The notes under the pieces: generated by a model
The model's database searches: none
What the model saw: only the letters and a program-made list of their open reading frames with translations
Told to the model about the DNA's origin: nothing
Assembly (NCBI GenBank): GCA_014706385.1
Contig: JACGZH010000008.1
Span: 930,001 to 994,000 of the forward strand
Length of the DNA stretch: 64,000 bases
From: Phaffia rhodozyma
Lineage: Eukaryota > Basidiomycota > Tremellomycetes > Cystofilobasidiales > Mrakiaceae
Reading direction: 5' to 3'
Part shown: positions 26,209 to 41,022 of the stretch, in pieces
How the letters are laid out: the number at the start of each line of letters is the position of its first letter
How positions within the stretch are numbered: the stretch's first letter is position 1
Made by a program: the position numbers and the translations under genes

Positions 26209-26831
26209 TCAACTGAGCGAATATCCGACTCTCTCTACACCTAGCTGAGCTTGCTTACTTCCATCGAGCGTCCAACCTAAGGGACCTAAATCGCAGTCGG
26301 CACAGATCAAATATTTGAGCTTCTTTGCCCCTGAGCCAAGAGCCTTTTGAACGGCTTCTGAACGAGCAATCGAATCAGGAATATTCCTTGAGAACCCGGC
26401 GTTCTCGAATCCGAAAGGAGAGTTATCGATCTCCCAATATGCTGTCTGAGAGGTATGGGACGATGAGGAAAGAAGCGGAGGCGGTAAGAACGGTCCAGAC
26501 TCATCGTACTAAGAGCGATTGAGTATATGGCACCCGAAAGATCAAGATTCAGCGTAGTCACACATAGTCCGAAACATGACAATGGACGTTGTTGATGACT
26601 TACCAGACCAGCCTGTCCAATCACCCACTTCGCGTCCCCTTTTCTTAATAACATACACCCACAACCATCTCTCGGACAGTAGATGGCGAATAGATTGGTC
26701 CTGGTCGAGGGGTCAACTAGACTCTCTTCTGAAGAACCAGCCTGATTGAATGAACGGACACCCGGACGAGCTTTTGAAGAAGATGCGGCAAGAAGAGCAG
26801 AAATAGCTTCCGGAGGGATAGAATCGGTCAT
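26209..26831 (-). CDS. DSS4: Dss4/Mss4-type Rab-binding protein
   Basis: Dss4/Mss4 proteins bind nucleotide-free Sec4/Rab GTPases and behave as weak exchange factors or chaperones in secretion. Exon 1 (MTDSIPPEAISALLAAS...) ends with LFAIYCPRDGCGCMLLRKG and WVIGQAG, the first half of the Mss4 zinc site. After an intron (about 26604-26516) exon 2 reads YDESGPFLPP, AYWEIDNSPFGFENAGFS and KYLICADCDLGPLGW, the second zinc half. The end is GVERVGYSLS with TGA at 26209. Both CxxC-like pairs are preserved. The size, about 180 residues, fits the family. Confidence 0.88.
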
Positions 26832-26963
26832 TCTAGCTGATGTACAGCTGGGTCCTGCTAATCCTGATATCTGCGTTGATGGTACACTTCTCTATATCCT
26901 TAAGCAGCTGTCTAGGGTTCGAGCTTCAAGGAAACATGAATTTCAAGGGTTTCAAAAAATGAC

Positions 26964-27007
26964 ATGATTACGTCATATCATCATTCACGTGAAACTTACG
27001 TAATCAT
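26964..27007. promoter_or_regulatory. Palindromic bZIP/E-box cluster in the DSS4 / NVJ2-like divergent promoter
   Basis: A perfect 10-base inverted repeat, ATGATTACGT (26964-26973) and ACGTAATCAT (26998-27007), flanks CACGTG (26986-26991). The arms create TTACGTCA (26968) and TTACGTAA (26996), which are bZIP (CRE or Yap-type) sites; CACGTG is a bHLH site. All lie within 44 bases, 114-157 bases upstream of the NVJ2-like ATG. Factor identity is inferred from the motifs. Confidence 0.6.
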
Positions 27008-27120
27008 CTTCAAGCCATCATCTCGATACGCCCGTCCATCACATTCATCCACTTTGTTGATGCTCTCTCTTTTATAGCTATCCAGACATCTCAGAATAAA
27101 AACATATTTTCGACAAGAAG

Positions 27121-30100
27121 ATGGGAGTTTTCACTCATCTCTTTGCCTTTATTCTCGGTGGATTGACGTTGATCCCATTGCTCATTTGTACGCTTTAACT
27201 TCTCTTTCTGGTGCCAGTTGTTGTCAGTTGGCTGAAATAAACCTGTCCCTCTTGGTCTTAAAGTCGGGATATTCGTATGGACCTCAGTTCCCGTCGGAGA
27301 TCCTCATCCTTCCAAAATCATAAAGAACGCTATTGAGAAAGAAGCCTTGTTATCTGGTCATACCACCAAACCAGGAGCGATATCAACATCCAAGGACATT
27401 CCTGCCTCTGGGGTATTCGTCAAATCATCCTCTCGGCTCTCAAACTGGCTGACTGTCCGAAGATCTTTCTCTCCCTATCCCTCTGGCGCTTCAGAGAACC
27501 CCAAACCGGCGAAAGAAACGTCGTCGGACAACTCATACTCCGCTCTCCTTCTCAGAACTGTAAGGTCTAGCGCATCTCAGGCTTCAAATACAGCGCCCGT
27601 AACGGGCTCGACATCATCGACACCCTCCAATTCCTCATCCACAGGTGGCTCTACCTCTGCCAGTGTCTCGCAATACAAGCCTCCTTCCGACTTTAAATTC
27701 TGCTGTCTGAAAGGCACTACGCTTTTTCTTTACGAGGACCAAGATCAAAGCGAGTGCTATGCTGTTTTAAATCTCCAGCACCTCAAGGTGACGATATTTC
27801 CTGATGATCTGAAGGACGCAGAGATGTTTGCAAAACGGAATTGTATCAAGCTATCATCATTAAATGAGGAGGAGAAATTGGACAGAGCAGGAGCGGGCGA
27901 GAAGAAGGGTAGCAGCTCCAGTCTGCCATATATATCTCCTTGGTACATATTTGTCAAAGAAAGCAGTCTGATGGAAGAGTAGGTACCTCTTATGTTGACT
28001 TTACAACAGTGCTGCGAGAGATAATCAAACTAAACAGAAATGGTCTTGTATCTCTGCAGTTGGTATCTAGCCTTGAAACACGCGTCATCAAGAAATCCTC
28101 AGGTATCGGTACTCGACCAATTATCACCGGTATTCTCTCAAAAGGTATCCCTATAAATTCCTTCGGATACGCCTTGCGCTCGACTCGAGGTTGACCTTTT
28201 TCCTTGCACTTGTGGTGGATGATGCCTTATCAGGATATGGCTTATTTGATCGAAAAACTTGACACAGATCCGGATCCTATCCCTATGCGTTGGCTAAACG
28301 GAATGTTTGGACGGTTCTTCCTGGGCATTCATAGAACTGCTCTCTTAGAGGATGTAAGGTTTTCTGATTAGGCCTTCGACCATGGGATCCATTCTCACGA
28401 ACTCTTTCTATTCTGCTATGCTTGGTTCTATCGAGGACGCATAGGTAATAATATCTAAAATACATAAGAAGTTGGGTAGACTTCAATTACCCTCATTTTT
28501 GTCTCCACTCAAGGTCAGCTCCGTCGAAATCAAGTCACCGCCTCCGACGTTCTCAAAGCCAATGCTGCGAGACCTCACCAAAGAGGGAGAAGCTAGTATG
28601 GAAGTAGCCGTGTGTTGGATGGGAGAGGTCAGAATCAAGGTTGGTACAGAGGTCAGCCTGACATTGGTCGGCAGGGTACTTCGAGTGAGCGTCGTTTTAG
28701 ACCTCGTGATCAAGGAGATAGTAAGCACTATTCATGCTTGTGGTTTAGTTTTGAGTTCAAGTTATGTGAGAAGGCTGTATTGAGCATCTGAAACCTCCGC
28801 GGAATGCCTTCAAAATTACCAGGAGGGAAACCTGTTACTTATGATTAAAAGTCCACCCAGTTCAAGAGTTTGGTATGGGTTTACCAAAGAACCAAAGATG
28901 GTTATCGTATGTATTCATCACTATTGAATCTATCTCTTGAGTTTGCTGTGTCTGATTATCCTTCTGCTTTCTCTCCTCTGGATGATGTCTAACCAGAATG
29001 TTGAGCCGGTTGTTAGCTCGACTCATGTATGTCCTCGGATCCAAATACAACTTCATGCTAGTCATCCTCGGAAATAGATGATCAAACACTGACGAGATTG
29101 TTAATGATAACCCGCTGGTGATCATAGATCAAATGGAGCATGATTCTCAAACCTATCGAGAAGCAGATCCGGGAAGGTGTAAGCGAGCGCCTAAACGTGC
29201 ACAGGTCGTAACGTATGAAACTACGACTGACCGGGCCGTCTTCTTTGCTCTGTTCTGGAACGGTCTACAGATTATTGAGTCTGTCGTATTGCCCAACATG
29301 TGAGTTTGTTAAAAAGTTACATATTTTCATGTATATCAGGTGCTGACTATGTTTATCTTTGAAAACAGGGACGATATCAACTGGTTGGTTCCACTTCTAA
29401 CGCCCGTGTGTTCAATACATATGCTTACTAAATGGACATCACTGTTCTATTCAGGTTTGACTCGTCCGCATACCCCAACAACCGAGGAGCTGTATTTGCT
29501 GAAGCCGCTCGCAATGTTGAAGATCCGGCTCTGCCAGCCCCTAGCCCTATCGAGACCACTACTGATGAAGCTACCCTGATCGACACCAAGAACACTGATG
29601 CAATGCCTGGAGGGCTTAGAAAACGACCTGCATCTGTGATTTCCGGAGAATTCCCCGTTGAGGAGGAAGCTGACAGTGGAGGCTCAACACCTGTCACCCC
29701 CTCCGATGGAAGCTTGCACAGAAGTGCGTCAACTTCTATCAAACGGAATTGGTTTGGAAACAAGACGAACGGATCTGGAGATTCGAATAAAAAGCCAGTG
29801 GCTGTTCTAGATGAAGGTACTGTAAAAGCTGTTCCGATATCTTCGTCGTCTAGTATCATCTTGGATGAGTTCTACCAACCTTCCTCCGAGACTTCAACGA
29901 TCCCTCTCAAAGCTAGCTCTGCTTCAACAGGGAGACTGAGCACCGAGTCCTTACCCGCTCAGGTAGGTTCCACTCGGGCTCCCATCTTCAATCCTGCTTT
30001 ACCTCAATCTGAACCTGTAAGACCAAGGACAGCGACCCTACCCATGGAAGATCGAACGCTAAAGCAACCACATGCCAGTAAACCAGTTACCGTGCCAGAA

Positions 30101-31888
30101 TCAACCAGTCCGGCTCGCTCAACCACCTCCTTGGTCTCGAACTGGAAAGCCCGAGCCAACAATGTCGACAAGCAGGCGATTTCAACATCATTGAATCAAG
30201 CAAAGGACGTAGCCAAGAGATGGGGCGCTAATTGGGCGGCCAAACGGAAGGTGGTTGCTTCGACTGGGTCAAATGAAGCGGAGGGATTGAGAGGGGCTCA
30301 ACCGGTAGCGGGAAGAGGCCATCAGTCATCCCTTTCGTTAGGACAAATGCCTACGGATTTGTTCAATAGGTTTTCAAGTAGTAAAGAGGATAAGTTGGAG
30401 AGCGCGAGTAGTAGCCGGACGGATCTATCCCGAAGTTATCCTCCTATAAATCCGGCTCCTAGAAATTTCGATGAAGATTCAGACAAATCAGTTCCTCCCA
30501 CGGCCAGACATGTTGCACCTTCCTCGGCGGATAGTATCGTGTCCAACAGCCTGCCTGTCCCACCCCAACTACCGAAACGAGATCGATCACCTTCTTTGAG
30601 ATCAAAACCCACCTCTCCACACGCTCAGGACCCGAAGAAGAAAAGTTTGATGGCCCTTCCGAGCGGCGCTCAGGCTACCGTCAAGCTTCAAACTGATTCT
30701 GCTCCTGCTGGGGCCCACACGACTGTTTACGAGGAGGGAGTTAATCGACGAGCTGCTCCCGTTCGAACACAGATGTCGGCTAGCCCGATGATGACCATTC
30801 CGAGGATCCCGCTCAGTCGAAAAGCAGATGTCATGGCATTCGGATCGACAGATGAAAATAAAGAACCGATTGGCCAGAAGGATAAGCTCAGTTCGATTTA
30901 CAAGCTCTTTCCTAACGGGAACGTTGGGTCAGGAGTATCCCCTCTATCGACTGACGAAACCGCGGATCGATCCTCGATAGAGGAATCGTCGAATATCCTA
31001 ACGGATGCTTCTGCCCAAGCAATGACAGATGATAGACCTCCTTTGGTCGCATCTGAAGTTGAATCCACGAATTCTGCGATTCTCGCCAGTCTCGAAGCTT
31101 CACCTCTTGCAGCAAACACTGTGATATCCCCTGCGGTTCAATTACCTATCCCAACTCGTTCTCGCACATTCTCATCCGATTCAATTACATCTTCACTTTC
31201 CAGTAGCCTGAAAGCATCACTACCACCTTCAGCAGGTCCTGTCGCTTCTGCTGGTCGAAGAAGAGCGCCTTCCGTGTCTAGCATCAGTAGTTCTACGCCT
31301 TCCTCTCCTATTGCTCTCTCTGGAACACCGTCCTTCTCATTTTCAACAAGGACGGCGGCGACAATAACAGATGATCTCCAGACGAGAGCACAATCCGTTT
31401 CGTCGGGCTCTAGTCTGGAATCTGGATCTCAGCTCAGTGGATCGTTGTCGAAAGCAGAAGAGACATTATGGGGGATAGCTAGACGAGATCGAGAAAGAGG
31501 CGTTGCTCAAGTGATGGACCCCATCAGTAATGAAACGACATCTGGTAAAGTAATCTACAGCAGAAGCACCAGTATTCTTGCAGAGATATCGGATGATTCA
31601 ACACATACATCCACTCGTATCTCAGCCGCTTCTGCTTCACCTAGTCAATTGGATCGATCTCTTCTTCCTCTGCGTGATCAGAGTGATCGAATGCCTACTC
31701 CAGATCTATCATCACGACAACAATCGCAGTTTTCTACCGTTTCATCTACTATGCCTTCAGACCAGCTGTCGATTGTGCAGGATGGGGAGAGGGAATCTCT
31801 CGAACTGCGACCAGGTTTAGGAACCAGATCTAGATCAGTCTCGGAGACAAATAGTCTTGGTGGGATGTTTAGGTTTGACGAGCACTGA
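27121..31888 (+). CDS. PH-SMP lipid-transfer protein, Nvj2/TEX2 family
   Basis: Nvj2/TEX2 proteins sit at ER contact sites and move lipids through an SMP domain. The start [20 protein letters not shown] (27121) is a single N-terminal ER membrane segment. After a linker of Ser/Thr comes a PH-like domain ([58 protein letters not shown]). The SMP domain then runs over several short exons ([70 protein letters not shown]). A single long exon (about 29450-31888) gives a roughly 800-residue disordered Ser/Pro tail, much longer than the folded part. The small exons at 28740-29150 are hard to join exactly. The gene shares a divergent promoter with DSS4. Confidence 0.82.
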
Positions 31889-32279
31889 GAGATTGGATAC
31901 AATGTGTGAGGGAGAGAAAGAAGGCCGGACCTTTATCTGAATCATGGGATCTCTTCTCTTTTCTCTATATAACTAAACTTCATCGATATACACCATGATT
32001 CTGATCCCTTTTTCCTTTTCTTTTGTCGGTTGAAGTTTTTGTTTGTTTATTTAATATTGGGCTTGAGTCCTTCGCGTCAAAGGAGGCCATTCTGAAACCA
32101 TCTTCCTAGCTTATAAAACACGTTGTATTGTAGCTTGCTTTCTCTCCTGGTACAGACATTTGGTCGCATCATCAACTGCATGCATGACTGATGCGCCGTA
32201 CTCACTTAAGAAAAAAAAAACATAGAATTTGCGTATTGAATACAGTAGAGGTAAAATTTCGACTCTCGCTCAAACATCA
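31889..32279. other. Intergenic, convergent 3' ends of the NVJ2-like gene and the aldo-keto reductase
   Basis: About 390 AT-rich bases with an A10 run at 32212-32221. There is no coding frame with protein character. It is probably 3' UTR of both genes. Confidence 0.5.
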
Positions 32280-34274
32280 TCAGTGATGGTAAGGAGGAGC
32301 CTCGGGTTTGACAATCTCCCATGCTTTGTCGACTCTGTATGTGTAATGAGATGGGGGACGTTTCCAACCAGTCCAGAGAGTTCTCTATCAGAACTAAATT
32401 CGAAAAAGGAGAAAGATGCGAAGGAAAAATAAGAGAAGAGGATACGAACGCATCAACGACATCCTGAGGTAAAGGTCCTTTCTCAAAGTCCTTCAAGTTC
32501 TGGTCTATATGTCTGGTCGAGCTAGCGCCAATGATGATAGCATCTTGATACTTCGGATCGAGCGCCGAATGATGGTTACTCCATCTGATAGCGATTTCTG
32601 CTGTCGTTAAATTATTCTTCTTTGCGGTCTATCATGTAGATTTGTTCCAAGGTATGAGAGTGAATGTGCAATATCAGCGAGAGGAAACGTCAAACATGAT
32701 CAAAGATAAGTTTATTGAAACAATTCGTACGGAGTTGATCACGTCCATGGCCTGGAAGTAAACGTCCTTCCAGTACCTAGCTCGATACATTGATCCTTGT
32801 CTGTGAAAAATTCAAACAAAAGATTATAGGGGCGCAGATTGAATAAATTGGATGACCTTGGGTGGAAACAACGCAGAGAAGGCAACCGTGGACATACGAT
32901 CGGTTAGGATCGAACCGGGATCCTTCCTCGACTTTAGATTCTTTGTTGAACCCACCGGCAAAGAACCCTCCTCCGAGGCTGAGAAAAATCAAGGAAGAGT
33001 GACGGATCGTTAAGTTTTCGACGGTCAAGCAAAAAGAACGATGGACAAGACATAGTGACGAACGGGTTGTAGGCCTAGAGAAAGATCCAGAGCCCACGGA
33101 GAAGACCATCGTTTGAGTAAGAGAAGATAAGTCTAGTGTCTAGTTGGATAAGCTAGATCGACAAATTTATATGTAATCCACTTACATAGAAGGAGATACC
33201 GTTCTCTCGAAGCACAGGGAAAAGGTCTTTTTCGGCGGATCGTGTGATAGCATTGAAGATTCCTTGGTACACAGTAGGCTGAACATAGTTGTTCTTTTTA
33301 CAGATTTCAACGATCTGCTTGACCTCATCGGCTGTAAAATTGCTCTGTATTGATGGAGAGATATGTTCACTTCATCTCAGCGAACAAAGTCTTTGTGCAG
33401 GTCTTGTCGAGAAAGCTGATAAATGCAGACGAAACAAGACGTACAAGGCCAAACCGGGCAAACTTGCCAGCTTTGTACTCTTCATCAATTCCTGCCAGAG
33501 TCTTCAAGCCCAAACAAACGCGTCAAGATATGGTTGCGTATACTCCCAAATCGACTGGCTAACGTACATTCTCAAAGGGGGTCTCCCGATCAGGCGCATG
33601 GAGGTAATAGATGTCTACTTTGGAGGTCTCCAAAGACTCTAGAGAATCATTTAGTGCTCGATGGCTGATACCACGTATTCATCAAGCTGATTATCAGTCT
33701 CTTTCATGCTAACATGATAGATATCGATTAAATGAATGGACGAACATGTCAGCAGCTGAATGAGTATATTGACCTTGGCTCAAAAACCCTTTTCCTCGCG
33801 CGGAAGGGTAAACTTTGGTCGAGATAACGAAGCCCTGACTACTCGAAGTTAGTTGTTGAGATGAGCCGATATTACGTCTGATTAGCCTTCTGCAAGACTT
33901 ACTCCTCTGCCTTCATCTGCGCAAGCTTCTTTTCAGATCCTCCAAATCCGTACACTATTCATATACATCAACCGAGGCCGGTTTGAATCTGGTGGTCAGT
34001 TAGATCTTGAAAAGATGACTGTCTGGATGCGCATCTCCATAGGCGACTCACTCCTAGCGGTGTCAAGCTCGACATGTCCGTATGACTTGAAGATATCTAG
34101 AATCTCTTGAGCCCCTTCTTTAGTAAATACACGAGCTTGCTCCGCGCCTTCTTCTCCGAAGGTCATGCACTATGGAAATATGCATGTTGAGCCGGTCAAT
34201 AACAGTGTTGGAAGGGTAAGGAGGAAGGACGCAGTACTCACGCCGAATACGACTTTGACGTTAGATTTGGACAT
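32280..34274 (-). CDS. Aldo-keto reductase, AKR7 (aflatoxin-aldehyde reductase) type
   Basis: A cytosolic NADPH-dependent reductase of aldehydes. The start is MSKSNVKVVFG (34274). The catalytic tetrad is visible in order: Asp in GHVELDTAR and Tyr in VYGFGGSEKKL, Lys in GFVISTKVYPS, and His in IYYLHAPDRETP. Further AKR7 blocks are FARFGLSNFTADEVKQIVE, YVQPTVYQGIFNAITR, DLFPVLRENGISFY, PLGGGFFAGGFNK and SMYRARYWKDVYFQAMD. The end is EAPPYHH. About ten short introns are present. The fold is complete, so activity is expected; the natural substrate cannot be told. It is divergent from the thioesterase gene. Confidence 0.9.
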
Positions 34275-34652
34275 GATAATATCTCCAGAATAGATATGTA
34301 ATGTGTTTGAAGGTAAAGAGGAACAGAGACACTTGAATTGGCACCAAAAGTCATCGGCATATATATAGTGATGAAGCTAAGGTGGAGGTCGACGTCGATG
34401 TGGAATGTGATGACATAAAATGGAGGGAAATTGTGGAGGCTTACTCTCCTGGATCCATTGTACCCGTTCTATGTCTACAGTTGAACCAGCCGGTTAATTT
34501 GTAAGACTTGCGAGATCATACATACCGGTAGATCATATACAGAAGAACGCTCTAAGGGGCTGCTACATTCAATGGTTGTTCTTGAAGATACATGTCGTGA
34601 TCCGATTATTTAGGTTCTTCTACAGAGTGAAGGATTAAAGACTATTCTACAG
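34275..34652. promoter_or_regulatory. Divergent promoter aldo-keto reductase / acyl-protein thioesterase
   Basis: A 378-base shared upstream region. TATATATA at 34360-34367 lies 86 bases upstream of the reductase ATG and is a credible TATA box for it. The side near 34540-34640 serves the thioesterase gene. No further motif was recognised. Confidence 0.5.
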
Positions 34653-35745
34653 ATGAAACGTATCTATACCACCATCTTCTTGCTTTTCTCAATCGGTCTT
34701 CTATACTCTTTCTATATACTATCTCTCCCTCAGACTATCACCATGTCTCCTTTGACGTTCCAAACCCTGGCTCCTACCGCTAAACATACAGCGACCATAA
34801 TCTTTTCTCATGGACTAGGTGATCAAGGAGCGTCCTGGTTACCTATGGCTCGGATGCTCGCCCCGGCGTTACCGTACGTCAAATGGGTCTTTCCCAACGC
34901 TCCAGAGATTCCGATCACTTTGAATAATGGACACCGAATGCCAGGCTGGTTTGACCTTTCCTCTTTGGAGAAACTGGGTGACCCGAGGGAGGAGGACGAG
35001 AAAGGCTTGGTAGATAGTGCGGATGCGATTCAGGCGATCATCAGTAGAGAAGGATTAGCCGTTGGAGATAACAGGATCGTTGTCGGTGGGTTCAGTCAGG
35101 GATGCGTTGTCAGTATCCTCGCTGGTCTGACAAAGGGTACTCAAGGAAAGGAAAAGGAGGTCCAGAGAGCTCTCGCTGGTGTCGTAGGTAGGTCTTTTGT
35201 ACCATGTTTCTCTCCTTCCTCAAGGGAATGAAACTGATCAAAGTATCGGTCGGATCTTCTGGCTTTTCTTCAATCAAGGACTCTCTGGATGGTTGCCACT
35301 CAGGGATACACTGAAAGAAAGATTCCATGCTGAAGCAAAGAACCTCCCAATCTTTTGGGGACATGGAACGGCTGACCAAGTTGTCGGCTACAAATGTAAG
35401 ATCCAAGATCTCTTTTCTGAACGCTTTGCCAGCCATCTAATGTACACTTGAACGAAACCCTACCGAAACGAAACGTGGTCAATATAGACGGTCAGCAATC
35501 CGTGGAAATTCTCATCTCACAGTACGGCCTCGAGAAATCCTCAGGCCAAGCTGGAAAAGGTATTCAGTTCGAGAGTTACCCAGGATTAGGACACGGAAGT
35601 TCTCCTCAGGAGCTTAAAGACCTTTCGGCTTGGTGAGTACTATCCCCTTTCCACTACGTGAGATTTCTTTTCTTTCCTCTCATTTCCTGATGCCTCTCCT
35701 CTCTGTTTCGCACATAGGCTCCAGAGAGTGATCCCTACGATTTAG
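34653..35745 (+). CDS. Acyl-protein thioesterase 1-like serine hydrolase
   Basis: It removes palmitate from cysteines of membrane-bound proteins such as Ras and G-alpha. The alpha/beta hydrolase core starts MSPLTFQTLAPTAKHTA (34743), with IFSHGLGDQGASWLPMA and WVFPNAPEIPITLNNGHRM. The catalytic triad is Ser in VGGFSQGCV (about 35090), Asp in GHGTADQVVGYK (about 35370) and His in GLGHGSSPQELKDL (about 35590). The end is LQRVIPTI. An in-frame upstream ATG (34653) adds about 30 residues with a strongly hydrophobic stretch (IFLLFSIGLLYSFYILSL), a possible signal anchor. Whether translation begins at 34653 or 34743 is open; the usual family length fits the second. Short introns lie at about 35188-35270, 35396-35450 and 35634-35718. 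Confidence 0.88.
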
Positions 35746-35957
35746 ACAGGCCATTAGACATCACACAATATATACATTATTCTACCGGTCCTTCTTGTGT
35801 ATTCTCTATGAAGACAACAAGAATGATGACGATAGATATTTCGAGCCAAAGAAATCATGGATGAAAGCCCCTAGTCTTGATCGCTATGAAAAGGATATCG
35901 AGACATAGCAAGTAGACCTGAGAGTATATCAACCTTCTGGTTCGACACCTCATCCCA

Positions 35958-38276
<2,319 letters not shown>

Positions 38277-38334
38277 ATCCGGTTAACATCATTTCGAATT
38301 CATAGAAAGCAGAAGAGAAAATGGAGAACTAGGA

Positions 38335-41022
38335 TCAACATTTGGCCCGCAAGAAAGTTTCGTCTTGGAGCAAAGAAAGAGATAGCAAAAGAAAATTTGG
38401 CCGACCAAAAAACCCCGTAGGCTCATCCTTATTCAAAGAAGGCGAAGGGGCAGGACTGATAAATGCTCCTAACTGCTGATTCAAGAAGCTTTCGATCCGG
38501 TCGACATATGTCGCCGGTAGTTCGTGTTGCTTGACAAACCGAGAAGCTGCCATTCGTGCAGGCTCTAAATGTCAGAGGAACAGGACAGAGGAGAAGTGTG
38601 CTGAATTAGCTCGGTTCTTGAGTTGAACCGGATGATCAAAAGAGATAAGAATTGAAAAGACCGACCACTGGGTGTGAACTCAAGTTCCAAGTTTGGTTGA
38701 TCATCAGCCACATCGACCTTCAAGCTGAATTTTGTAGCTAATCTCCAAGCGAAATCGAGCGGCCCCCAAACGGTCAAAATCAATCAGTCTAGATTCTTGA
38801 AATATCTCACCGCCGGGTAGATGATTCTTATTTCTTTGGTTGGCACAGAAGAAGAGAAAATGAACCCCACGATTTAGTTTCGAACTAGTCTCTCTCATGG
38901 GACTCTTCACGGCATCTATCACGGCCTCCTCATACGCCTATCACAAGAAAGTTGCAAACACCCGGTGACACATCGTCAATCCACTATCACTTGATTTACG
39001 TACATTCCACGCGAAAATGAGACGTATACTTCACTCACAGCTAAGAGTTCAGGATCGGCTTGTCTGGCTGGATCTCTAGAAAAAATCCGAGCGGCATAAT
39101 CTGACGCGCCGGTGAGGATGTCTCCATTAGGTAGACTGGCGACGGACCAAACGGAGATGGCCGGGTGCAGGATGGTTTGAATTGGTTTTCCTTCTGTTGA
39201 AGAAAAAGGGTAGGATGGGGATGTTAAAACAGAAGAGTCAGATAGGCTGAGTGAGACTCGTTTCAAAGACATAGTCAACCGGGAAGGAAATACAGAGGAA
39301 ACTCCAGGAACGAACCTCTCCAAATCCGGACACAGTGATCTTCTCCGCTTGAGGCAAGATCTCCGTTAGGGAGCAAGCAGACCGAGTAGACAAACGAGAT
39401 ATGACCTGTGAGGATGGCTACTAGTTCACCGGAGAACGCCCAGATGTGGATATTTCCATCGTTACTGCAGCTCGCAAACTCGTTATCAGGAAGGATTGTT
39501 AAACCTCGCACGCAATCGGTGCTGCCTTAGACATGGAGAGGAAAAAGAAGAAAAGAACATCAGAATCACGCTTCCTCATTCAGAACATTGAGTGCGCACA
39601 GGTCACCTTTAAAAGTTCGAATGGGCCGGCCCGATGAGTCCCAATGGATGATTAGCTTGTCTGCTCCAGCAGTTAGGAAGGATCTCTCGTTTTCTTTTCT
39701 CCCACAATGTTTCCCTTCTACGACTAGACCTGCCCAGACGGCCTCCTTGTGTCCCTCGAGACAGAGGATCTCTTTCCAGGTTGATGTACTCCAGACCCGG
39801 GCTGTGCAATCCCAACTGGTCGAGATCAACAGTTGATCTTCTTCCGGAACCTGGCCGGTTGTGCAGTTCAACCCTCGTTCCTGGTCTGTTTGCTCTTCGT
39901 ATGATGACGGTGATGGTTTGGTCAAATCTCCAGGTCCGCGCGTTTTGTCATCCTGACCGGGTCGGTAATTCCACAAAGGGAAGCCACTAAGCGTCGATTT
40001 GGAAGAAGATTTCTCTGAGATGAGCTCTTTGGAGGTTGGGCGGGAACGATTAGGAGAAGAGGTAGTGGCTGTGGTAGAATTCGGCGCCTTAGATCTTTCG
40101 ATTGGATCACATGCCACCGACACGGCTGTCTTTGCCCACGATGGAGCCGAAATTGACAGACTGCATACATTATGGGAATGGCCTAAAGGAGAACAAACGC
40201 AAGCGAGTAGGAAAAGAGAGAGGAGAGCGGGAAAGACAGATAAAGGCAGTGTAGTGGTTTGCGAGTTAGCGGCAGATGCATGCCCAAATTAGCAAAGACT
40301 TTGAACCTGGGCTCACCGACAAGTGTGTGAAGAGGTTGTTCGCTTGGTCTAATGGCATCTCTTCCTGGGGTGAAACCCTCTTCGCCGTCGACGCTAGATG
40401 CCCAACTTCCTTTGGTCGGTGCCTCATGAATCAAGATTAGCGATGAGAGCGATCCGGAAGCGACCAGGCCTTGAGTGTATTACAAGCCAAATGAAGCACG
40501 ATCATGGGATGAGCAAGCGCGGATATCAACAGGAAGAGTATGAGAGTGTGAGGACGGAACGACCTACCGTTAGGATGATTTGATGTGGGATGTATATATG
40601 CGACCGAATTCACGTAAGACCCGTGACCGAGTCCAACTCCACTGAGTTTATACTAGAGATGGCCAGAGAGGGTCGATGCCGACGACAACGGCGTTCAGTG
40701 AACAAGGCTTAGCTAAAAGACTGCTTGACCAAGAGACTAACCTCCCTATCTGTAGCTGAAGATTTACCCCAGAAGCAGACGGCTTCGTCTCTACTTGCTG
40801 TAAGGAGAAGATCATCTCTAGGCGCTGCTACTGCTTTGACATCGCTCTCGTGAGCCTGATTCGTTGTGAAATTTCATTCAAAGGCGATGAAGACTTGAGT
40901 ATGATCAATCGTGACTGCCACCATCCGAGCGAGGAGATCTTGGGAGATGGACCTACCTCGAGCGTGGTAGAAAACTTGAAGGATGCAGTCACTGAAGAAA
41001 CTAAATTCACTTGCGGGCTCAT
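38335..41022 (-). CDS. DOA1: Doa1/PLAA-family WD40-PFU ubiquitin-binding protein, PUL domain not found
   Basis: Doa1/PLAA proteins bind Cdc48 and ubiquitin and control ubiquitin levels and endosomal sorting. The start MSPQVNLVSSVTASFKF (41022) joins AHESDVKAVAAPRDDLLLTA, the first WD40 blade. Later blades read LISTSWDCTARVWS (about 39830), SFLTAGADKLIIHWDSSGRP, CVRGLTILPDNEFASCSNDG, LPNGDLASSGEDHCVRIWR and SVASLPNGDILTGASDYAAR (about 39110). An inserted linker of about 90 residues of Ser/Pro sits between two blades (about 40110-39860). The PFU domain follows: KFSLKVDVADDQPNLELEF, EPARMAASRFVKQHELPATY and VDRIESFLNQQL. The frame then stops (38335). The PUL domain expected after PFU is absent from the window, and an alternative splice into the sirtuin gene is possible. 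Confidence 0.82.
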
